IMG/VR virus record: IMGVR_UViG_3300020470_000612
Location: 1-22,745 of that record
From: a virus
DNA: 22,745 bases
Reading direction: 5' to 3' (one strand)
Within the stretch, counting starts at the first letter, position 1. The number at the start of each line of letters is the position of its first letter. Of the stretch, positions 1 to 7,300 are shown one piece after another. The notes below the pieces were generated by a model. That model saw only the letters and a list, made by a program, of their open reading frames with translations, had not been told where the DNA came from and searched no databases. Made by a program: the position numbers and the translations under genes.

Positions 1-468
1 GATTTTGATTTAGAAAAGTGGTGGTATAAAATGTGTTTCTTTTCAACAGAATTATTTCCAGAGCCAGGTATATTTCTAGATTTAGATTTAGAATTTCTAA
101 GGCATATTAATGGTAAACTTGAAAAAGATAATCCATATATGAGATTGTTTAAATGTGACTGGGAAAATTTAGAAGAACTAAATGTAAATACAATAGGCAA
201 TCGTTATAAGTATTGTTCTATCAATTCGTCTGTAATGGCTTGGGATAAATCTACTGATAGAGATTTTATATGGAATGACTTTATAAACAATAAAGATAAG
301 ATTGTCAAGTTATTTCATGGTATTGATCCATATCTAGAACATAGGCATCTAGATAAACTAAGCTTTTATGAATCGGGCATTATGTCTTCTAATAGATGTA
401 GGCCTAATGCAGAAGTATATATAATGTCATATGATGGAGAAGATAAAGATGTCCTCACCTACTTATAG
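1..468 (+). CDS. Glycosyltransferase-like protein, 5' end outside window
   Basis: The reading frame is open from base 1, so this is the C-terminal 155 residues of a longer protein; the ATG at 31 is internal because the upstream codons (DFDLEKWWYK) belong to the conserved region. A DxD-type motif, IFLDLDLEF, lies at visible residues 24-32, preceded by an aromatic WWYKMCFF stretch, and INSSVMAWD lies at 74-82. The same order (W.K..FF, then LDxD, then N-S/G-S/G plus aromatic) recurs in the two transferase-like genes at 1081 and 1845, so I read it as a third, divergent paralog. DxD motifs bind the metal-nucleotide-sugar in GT-A folds; that part is family knowledge, and sugar donor and acceptor are unknown. 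It lacks the SWW and NGGFY forms seen in the other two, so it may be specialised or degenerate. Its stop codon lies inside the following methyltransferase-like gene. Confidence 0.6.
   Translation, partial: DFDLEKWWYKMCFFSTELFPEPGIFLDLDLEFLRHINGKLEKDNPYMRLFKCDWENLEELNVNTIGNRYKYCSINSSVMAWDKSTDRDFIWNDFINNKDKIVKLFHGIDPYLEHRHLDKLSFYESGIMSSNRCRPNAEVYIMSYDGEDKDVLTYL
436..440 (+). promoter_or_regulatory. Ribosome binding site choosing the methyltransferase start
   Basis: GGAGA lies 8 nt before the ATG at 449. The two earlier in-frame ATGs at 431 and 434 sit on or just before this motif and have no comparable purine run upstream, so 449 is the better start. Confidence 0.5.
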
Positions 469-1084
469 TATGAAAAGGAATATTATTCCATATTGGACTT
501 ATTCTAAGTTACTACTCTCAACAAATAGATTATATCCACATAGAATGACTGATGTTGCAAAATCTTTTGCACTTAATCAGATACAATCTAAATCTTGGTT
601 AGCTGAACATTTATCAATGTTTTCTTATGATAAGAATAATGATATTTGGATATTAGGCTCTTGGTATGGTAATGTGATAGTGCCACTACTCAACCACTAT
701 TTAAAAGATTGTAATATACATCTTGTCGATTATGATAAAGAAGCTATAGAATTAAGTAATGTATATTGCCATAAACATTTAGGGCTACGTAATATAACAT
801 ATAATCATAAAGATGTCAACTTTGATTTGCAAGATTTAGAAGCTGATATTATAATTAATACCTCTTGTGAGCATATGCTACCAATGAAAGATTTTAATCA
901 TAAAGGCTTATGTGCATATCAATCTAATAATTATAGAAAAGATTCAAGTCATATAAATTGTGTTGATAGTATTGAAGAGTTTATTGAACAATGTGATTTT
1001 AAAAAAGTATTATATTCTGGTGAAAAACAATTTCACGAATATGATGATGAGTATAAAAGATTTATGATTATCGGTGAAAGATGA
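449..1084 (+). CDS. Class I SAM-dependent methyltransferase-like protein
   Basis: Predicted 211-residue protein (217 if started at 431). A glycine-containing motif I (WILGSWYGN) follows a beta strand at about residues 67-75, then an acidic strand end LVDYDKEAIELS at about 92-103, as expected for the loop contacting the SAM ribose, and a motif-IV-like INTSCEHM at about 136-143. These fit a Rossmann methyltransferase; the methyl acceptor is not identifiable. The gene overlaps the truncated transferase-like gene upstream, and its TGA overlaps the ATG of the next transferase-like gene (ATGA), so it is probably translated as part of the same cassette. Methylation of a sugar or glycosylated product would fit the neighbours, but that is inference. 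Low similarity to classical DNA methylases is apparent: no DPPY- or NPPF-type motif is visible. Confidence 0.6.
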   Translation: MSSPTYSMKRNIIPYWTYSKLLLSTNRLYPHRMTDVAKSFALNQIQSKSWLAEHLSMFSYDKNNDIWILGSWYGNVIVPLLNHYLKDCNIHLVDYDKEAIELSNVYCHKHLGLRNITYNHKDVNFDLQDLEADIIINTSCEHMLPMKDFNHKGLCAYQSNNYRKDSSHINCVDSIEEFIEQCDFKKVLYSGEKQFHEYDDEYKRFMIIGER

Positions 1085-1854
1085 TACATATCATATGTAG
1101 CTTATGGGGAAAGAAATATAGTATAGAGTATGTCAATAGATTATACTCTATGGTTAATCGTCATCTACCAACAGAATTTCGTTTTTATTGTCAGACAGAT
1201 ATCACGAATGGATTACATCATAAAGTAGAAGTGCTTCCATTTCTTAACGAACTTCCAGAATCCACACCAGAAGATATGTTAAACTCAGAAGAGTTTGCGA
1301 ATAATCTCCCTCGTCTTTGGGATCGTCCCAAATTAAATTACTTTAAGCCTGATCCATGGGGTATTAAAGGAACTAAGATAGCACTTGATGTTGACTTAAT
1401 CATTCATAATGATATGTCAGATATATTAGATATGTTCTCAGATAAGCCGATTACGGCCCGTTCTTGGTGGCACAATAGAGATAGAGAAAAAGAACCAGCT
1501 TGGAAGAAAAGATTTGGGGCTCATACAAATGGTGGTTTCTATATGTGGGAAGGTAATATGTTTGAGAATGTATGGAAAGATTTGAAAGAGAATGCTAAAA
1601 AAATATACTTTATTTACACGGGTGGTTCTGATAATTTTTTAAGTCAAAGACACTATAATTTGTTTGACTTTCTACAACCGGGTATGTTATATTCTTTTAA
1701 TTATGGTTGCAATTGGCCAGATGATTTAAAAGCTTATAAGATAAGAGAAGATGGTATCATTTGTATATTCAATACAACTGGTAATGTAAAAACAAATTTA
1801 GAAATACATAATGCAATTAAAATGTTTGATGAAGTGAAAGAACTATGGGTATAA
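1081..1854 (+). CDS. Glycosyltransferase-like protein (GT-A type)
   Basis: Protein of 257 residues. It opens with a short beta strand (MIHIICSLWG), has KLNYFKPDPWG at 84-94, a DxD-type KIALDVDLIIHND at 99-111, ARSWW at 126-130, a TNGGFYMWEG segment at 149-158 and GGSDNF at 181-186. This order of a strand ending in DxD, an acceptor-side Gly-Gly aromatic loop and a later acidic motif is what GT-A nucleotide-sugar transferases show; donor and acceptor are unknown. It starts on the ATGA overlap with the methyltransferase-like gene, with GGTGAAAG just upstream as ribosome binding site, and its stop overlaps the start of the next gene by 10 nt. The strong resemblance to the gene at 1845 (SWW, NGGFY, DxD) indicates an old tandem duplication. 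Possible roles are modification of host surface glycans or of virion proteins; neither can be chosen here. Confidence 0.6.
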   Translation: MIHIICSLWGKKYSIEYVNRLYSMVNRHLPTEFRFYCQTDITNGLHHKVEVLPFLNELPESTPEDMLNSEEFANNLPRLWDRPKLNYFKPDPWGIKGTKIALDVDLIIHNDMSDILDMFSDKPITARSWWHNRDREKEPAWKKRFGAHTNGGFYMWEGNMFENVWKDLKENAKKIYFIYTGGSDNFLSQRHYNLFDFLQPGMLYSFNYGCNWPDDLKAYKIREDGIICIFNTTGNVKTNLEIHNAIKMFDEVKELWV

Positions 1855-2468
1855 AAGTTTACGCTGTACGTGTTGGAGATAAGTTTGGACCAGAAGTTGA
1901 AGACTATCTCAAATCTAAATTAGATATTACATTTATTAATGAACCAAAAGAAGATTTCAAACTTCAATGGAATAAGATACACTTTTTTAATTTAAATGTC
2001 AAGGGTCCAATTTGTGTAATAGATATTGACATTGAACTATTAAATGACTATCATAAAATATTTGAATATCCTATTAAGAGAGGTGAATTTCTTTCTATGC
2101 GTTCTTGGTGGGAAACAGATCCCAGAGCCTGTGAACTTAATGGTGGTTTTTATAAATTCTATCCAGAAGATACAAAAGTTTTATATAATCTATTTAAAAA
2201 CGATAAAAGATTTTGGGAAAGATACTTTATAGATGTTGAGAAAGTTAAAATAGGTCCCGTTGCAGGAGAAGAAAACTTCGTTGATTTTGCTGTACGTAAA
2301 TTTGGATTAGATTTAAAATTTATTCCAGACGAATGGACTAGTAGATGGGTAAAGAATCCCAATAAAGAATGGTTAACGAAAATTAATAAAAAATATCCTG
2401 GAAAATATCTTAAACTAGATAAGTTTAACGATAATGTTAAACTACTCCATTATACTATGAACGATTGA
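1845..2468 (+). CDS. Glycosyltransferase-like protein (GT-A type), second full copy
   Basis: Protein of 207 residues, shorter than its upstream paralog mainly in the N-terminal part. Visible motifs: QWNKIHFF at 41-48, CVIDIDIELLND (DxD type) at 57-68, MRSWWETD at 85-92, LNGGFYKF at 98-105, GEENFVDFA at 141-149, and a near-terminal LLHYTMND, whose histidine sits where many GT-A enzymes have a metal-binding His. Start at 1845 overlaps the previous gene by 10 nt; the ribosome binding site is weak (GAAGTGAAAG), suggesting coupling to upstream translation. Its 3' end overlaps the opposite-strand 179-residue gene by 27 bp. Base composition of the whole 1-2468 block appears AT-richer than the fibre genes beside it, consistent with a separately acquired cassette, although long marine phage genomes vary in this way. 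Confidence 0.6.
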   Translation: MGIKVYAVRVGDKFGPEVEDYLKSKLDITFINEPKEDFKLQWNKIHFFNLNVKGPICVIDIDIELLNDYHKIFEYPIKRGEFLSMRSWWETDPRACELNGGFYKFYPEDTKVLYNLFKNDKRFWERYFIDVEKVKIGPVAGEENFVDFAVRKFGLDLKFIPDEWTSRWVKNPNKEWLTKINKKYPGKYLKLDKFNDNVKLLHYTMND

Positions 2469-2981
2469 TAATAATTCTAAAGGTGTTTCCGCTTCTCTTA
2501 ACATTTCTAAATCTTCTTTATCTGCTTCTAACATTTCTTCTATCACTCGTAATTTTAAATTAAATAAATGTTCTGAGTGTTCTTTATCATCTGCATCAAA
2601 ATGTATTACCCAATCAAATCCCTCAATAGGATCCGCTTCTACTTTTTCAACTGTCACATTTTCTTTTGCTAATCTTCGAATCTCTTCAATATCTTGTTTT
2701 TGGGCTTGAAGAACAAAATTTTGTTCAGATTCGATTTGTGCTTTTGTCATTCTATCAATATCTTCTAGAGACTCAAGTTTTTGAACTTCATGCCACAAAT
2801 CGTTTTCTGGATCTACAGATATATAATGCTCTTTAACATGAGCAACTTGTTTAGTTGGATCTTCAGCTTCTTCTGGATTTAAAATTTCTGTTACTATCAC
2901 AGATTCTTTGTCTTGATTTGCCCATCTAACTTGCATTCTGTTTTCTGGATTAAATGGTAGTATATTTTCTGTTTCTGCCAT
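2442..2981 (-). CDS. Acidic protein of unknown function, last gene of the late block
   Basis: Protein of 179 residues that I do not recognise by family. It is strongly acidic and glutamate-rich, with a predicted helical, coiled-coil-prone middle and C-terminal part (for example LKLRVIEEMLEADKEDLEML) and no membrane segment or signal peptide. The start is supported by AAGAGGT upstream (revcomp of bases just after 2981) and it lies only 9 nt after the stop of the 440-residue virion gene, so it is co-transcribed with the fibre genes. A small acidic helical protein placed straight after fibre genes could be a fibre assembly chaperone or a minor structural component; this is inference from position and composition only. 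Its final codons overlap the converging transferase-like gene by 27 bp. Confidence 0.7.
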   Translation of the reverse strand: MAETENILPFNPENRMQVRWANQDKESVIVTEILNPEEAEDPTKQVAHVKEHYISVDPENDLWHEVQKLESLEDIDRMTKAQIESEQNFVLQAQKQDIEEIRRLAKENVTVEKVEADPIEGFDWVIHFDADDKEHSEHLFNLKLRVIEEMLEADKEDLEMLREAETPLELLSIVHSIME

Positions 2982-2990
2982 AATTACCTC

Positions 2991-4313
2991 TTAATAAGTT
3001 CTTGCATTTAAATAATATGTATTCTGTGTTGTAGGAGTTCCTTTAGGTACATAACCTGCAAGATAATTATCTACATCTCTTTCATATGTTAAATATTCGG
3101 CCGCTCTTGCTTTATTTAATATAGCACTACCTTGTTGAGTACCAGATATAGCAACACTATAATTAAAATCTAATCTATTACCGGCTACGTTTGATGTAAC
3201 ATAACACATCATATTTTCTAAAACTGTTTTCCAAGAAGTTGAATCTATAGTTCTTAGATTACCCTGTGCGGCTCCCGTTGTTATAGTGACTAAAGGTAAT
3301 ACACTAGACGTTGTAGTAAATGGATTTGAATTTCTTCTATACATATAATAACTCTGTCCATCTCTTATTCCACTATCTGTACCTCTTGGACTTTCTGTTT
3401 GCCATTCACTAAATTGTTTATTATAACTACCCGTACCTATAATAGAATATAAATGATCGGCACTTGCTCCACTAGTATCCCAAGGATTTAATACACCAGC
3501 TACTGCCATATATCTATCAACAAAAATAGTGGAGTTCCATCCAGAACCACTATAATGGCCATATGATTTACCATCAATTGAGTGATTAGAACCATAAGCA
3601 CCTGAACTACCAGCAAACTGTGTTCCACCTGTTCCACCTGAAACGTGTCCCTGATAATCACCACCACTAACATTTCCTAAATTAGTCTGTACTTGATTAG
3701 ATCCTTCTATAACATCAAAAATTGGAGCGGTAACATATCCTGATGGTGCATTACTACTATCTGATACTGTATAAAAATTACCATTACCCGCTAAACTGTT
3801 TACAGTTGAACCTGAACCAGTAATAGCTGGATAAATAAATGTATCGTACATATCACTACGTTCCATAGCTTTAAGATTACCACTATCATAATATAATGGA
3901 TATGTCCAATTATTTGAAGTGTTTGAAAGAGTTGCGTGGGGTTGTGATGTTACGTCATCTGTTATTTTATATAAAAAATCATTAGTTGCCCAAGTTTGAA
4001 TAGAAGAATTATCACCGGGATTAGAAAAACCAGTTGTTGAATGATTAGTTGTTCCAGCTAATCTATAAGAATCTGTTAAAGCATTTCTTACATTGTATCT
4101 AGAATGAAGTGTGCTTAATGCACTCTGTCCAACTCTACCTGCTTTATTGAAATCTCCTCTTTTATCAACTACTAATTGTACACCACCATTAAATCTCAAC
4201 CATTTTTCGAAATAAAGATACTGACAATATGCCTGTACCGCGGCTATTTCTGCTGTAGACATTTGTTGGGGATTGTTGTTAGTACCGACTTTTAAAGGTG
4301 TTCTAACTGCCAT
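2991..4313 (-). CDS. Putative virion structural protein, fibre-associated
   Basis: Protein of 440 residues. It begins MAVRTPLKVGTNNNPQQMST followed by a helix-like AEIAAVQAYCQYLYFEKW; a start of the type 'RTPL...G.LQEMT..EI' is one I associate with a structural protein of marine T4-like phages downstream of the fibre gene, but the link is from memory and moderate. The middle (about 90-330) is rich in Ser, Gly, Thr, Asn and aromatic residues, as in beta-rich fibre or decoration proteins; the C-terminus (TPTTQNTYYLNARTY) is a polar beta-type tail. Ribosome binding site AAGGA stands about 10 nt before the ATG, and the gene lies 15 nt after the stop of the 1452-residue fibre gene. It could be a fibre tip, a fibre-connecting protein or a head/tail decoration protein. 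Confidence 0.6.
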   Translation of the reverse strand: MAVRTPLKVGTNNNPQQMSTAEIAAVQAYCQYLYFEKWLRFNGGVQLVVDKRGDFNKAGRVGQSALSTLHSRYNVRNALTDSYRLAGTTNHSTTGFSNPGDNSSIQTWATNDFLYKITDDVTSQPHATLSNTSNNWTYPLYYDSGNLKAMERSDMYDTFIYPAITGSGSTVNSLAGNGNFYTVSDSSNAPSGYVTAPIFDVIEGSNQVQTNLGNVSGGDYQGHVSGGTGGTQFAGSSGAYGSNHSIDGKSYGHYSGSGWNSTIFVDRYMAVAGVLNPWDTSGASADHLYSIIGTGSYNKQFSEWQTESPRGTDSGIRDGQSYYMYRRNSNPFTTTSSVLPLVTITTGAAQGNLRTIDSTSWKTVLENMMCYVTSNVAGNRLDFNYSVAISGTQQGSAILNKARAAEYLTYERDVDNYLAGYVPKGTPTTQNTYYLNARTY

Positions 4314-4328
4314 AATATATATTCCTTT

Positions 4329-7300
4329 TTAAGCACCTGGTCCATATAAAGTTTTCAATGCATTTCCAGAAGCATCTAATATTTGTAAAGATACTGCTGA
4401 TTTTAATTTAGCTTGAGATACTGCACCAGCACCTATTTTAGCTTCTGTTACTGCTGTAGCGGCAAGTTTTGCTGTCGTAACATTCAAGTCAACTATTCTA
4501 GTAGTCTCAACTGAATCTGCTTTTAAATGTGCCGCACTAACACTATTATTATTTATATCAGCTTCAGATATCTTTGTTCCACCACCATTTTTATAAACTG
4601 TATTAATTGTTCTAGTAGCTTGAGTACCATCATAACCAATACTTCCTGTTATAACTCCATCTATTGCGAATGTAGTACTTGTTGCGAGTTGTGTGGCACT
4701 ATTCGCATTACCTTTAAATTCATATCCCTTAGCACCTGAAACTGGATAGATTAAGTCTGCACCAGTATCTGCTCTTACTACTTTTGTCGTATTAACTTCT
4801 GTAGTAGCTTTTAACTTAGGTGTAAGTAGAACTCCAGTAGAAGGAGTAAATGTTAAATTTGAAGACTCTTTAATATCTTGTACACCAGTTGTTGTCGAAC
4901 TTGAAACAAATGTTAGATATTGTGCTGAAGTTGAACTCTGCTCTGAAACTGTTTTTACTTTTACATCTATAGGTGCCGAACCATCAAATAATGTTCCACC
5001 AATTGTTCTACCAGTTGCAAGTTTTGTAGCTGTCGCGGCATTACCTGTTAAAGCACCAGTTACATTACCTGTAATCGTACCAGATGCATTAATTGTAGTA
5101 AATGATCCAGCGGCGGCTGAAGATGCCCCAATAGTTGTACCATCAATCGCACCACCATTTATATCTACTGTAGCAAGAGTTGATGAACCACTAGATGTGA
5201 TATTACCAGTTACGTTACCAGTTACACCGCCACTTGCAGTTATGGCACCAGATGCGGCTATTGTAGTAAATGCTCCAGTTGTTGGTGTGCCAGCACCAAT
5301 AGTACCATTTATATTACCTGTCACGTTTCCTGTAACATTACCAGTAATATTACCTTCTATGTTTGCAACGAGAGTAGATGGTGAACCAGAAATTTTGCTT
5401 GAATTATCAGTAGCATCTGCAATCATTACAAATTTAGAAGTACTATCGTCATAGCCCATAAAGGCTTTCTTTGCCGCAGAACCATTGTGATACTTCATTA
5501 TGATACCACGATCTAGATTATCATCTGAACCATCAGCACCCATTTCAAAGATTGGATCTGCGATTGATACTGTTGTTGAATTAACTGTAGTTGTTGTACC
5601 TGCTACTATTAGATTACCAGATACTACAATGTTTTCACCAACATTTAATTGTCCTGCGACTGTTACATCTGTGGGCATGCCGACTGTGACTGTTCCGTTT
5701 GAACGAGAAACATCAATTTCATTGGCAGTACCAGCTACTGCGAGTACGGCACCAGTTGTAGCATCTTTAAGTGTTACAGCACCTGAACTTACAGCAAAAT
5801 CTCCACTGTCAAAAGATGCAACACCTTTTACAGTAGCAGAAGCCGGGGCAATAGTAGAGTCGTATGTTTTACCATCTGCTGTAGAAACTCTAAAATTATT
5901 ATTAGAAGAAGTATATGTTGTACCAGAAACACCAGCAACTGCGATTGTACCAGCGGCTGTAACACGTCCCTTAGCATCTACTGTTATTTGTGGAATAGCT
6001 GTCGCACTACCATATTGTTGTGCTGATAGTCCTGACATTGTATCTAACTGTGCAGAAGTTATAGAGCCAGAGGCTATAGTTGCATCAAAGTTTGCACCAG
6101 ATTGTGTTGTAATCCTAAATCTTTTGTTTGTGGCATCATAAGCAAAGTTAGAAACACCCGCAACTGCTGTTGTAGATGCTTTTGTGATTTGTCCTTTTTT
6201 ATTGAATGTTATAATAGGAACTGCTGTTGCACTACCAATTGTTTGACTTGCACTATGATTACTATTAGCATCTGCTAACATTGTAGACGTAATTGCTCCA
6301 GAGGAAATCGAACCAGCGGCATTTAGAACTCCGTTTGTATCAAACAGAACTGTTCCACCATCTCTTGTTAAGGCGCCATCAAAGTCAACATCACCATTTA
6401 GAGTTGATGCACCTGATACTGCGAGAACACCTACTGTTGCAGTACCTGTAACCCCTGCATCTCCACTAACAGTTAGATCATCATCAACTACTAAATCATC
6501 TGCTATGTCTAAGTCATTTACCCATAACTTTTCCCATGGCGCACTTGAACTTCCCAATGATCTTGTGCCAGTTGGGATAATATCTGTGTCTACAACACCA
6601 ATCATAGATATTGTATCTGATGATCCATTACCTAGATCAGTACTACCATTACTATTAAATGTTCCAGTTGCTGTCAGATTTGTATATGTTCCTGCTGGAG
6701 CAGAAATTGTACCACCACTAGGTACTATTGATGAGCCAGTTACTGTTAAATTACCATAAACAGTTAAAGAATTTCCTGCTCCTTGTCCAGATACACCTAA
6801 TGTAATATTGTTAGCAACTATGTCTGTTGCATAAACACTAGCCCATCTAGAACCATTAGCTCCCAGATTTACTGTACCTGTTGGTAAAATAGAAGAGTCT
6901 ACTGATGCTGTAATTGTAAGAGTATCAGAAGAACCATCTCCGATATCCATATTACCAGATGTTGTTAAGTTTGTAAAGTTTGCAGTACCACCAAAAGTTC
7001 CTGTTGCTGTGATAACATCACTACTATTATCACCTAGTCCGACATTACCTTTCATTGTGGTATTACCATCAACATTTAATGTAGATTTTAAATCGACAGC
7101 ACCGTTGGCAGTAACTGTTGTTGCTGTTACTCCATTTAATGTTGTATTTCCATCTACATTAAGAGTTGCATTTAAATCTACGGCACTATTTGCTGTAACT
7201 GTAGTAGCTGTCAAACCATTTACTGCTGTCGTTCCCGAAGCTGTGATGGCCGTAGCATTTAATGTTCCAGCAGTGGTTACACCCGTTATTCCGAGTGTAC

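Noticed and set aside
4550-4557. TATAAATA on the minus strand within the fibre gene, upstream of the 440-residue gene
   Set aside because: It is part of an asparagine-rich coding stretch and about 240 nt from the next start; chance occurrence is likely.
5190-5345. Short spaced repeats (acattacc/gtaacatt-type) resembling an array
   Set aside because: They code for TGNV/TGNI tetrapeptides of the fibre; spacing and unit length are not those of a CRISPR array.
5500-6141. Plus-strand reading frame of 213 codons opposite the fibre gene
   Set aside because: It is the shadow of Ser/Thr/Gly/Ala-rich coding on the other strand; it has no recognisable domain, and neighbouring plus-strand shadow frames (7009-7737, 5197-5454) show the same bias.
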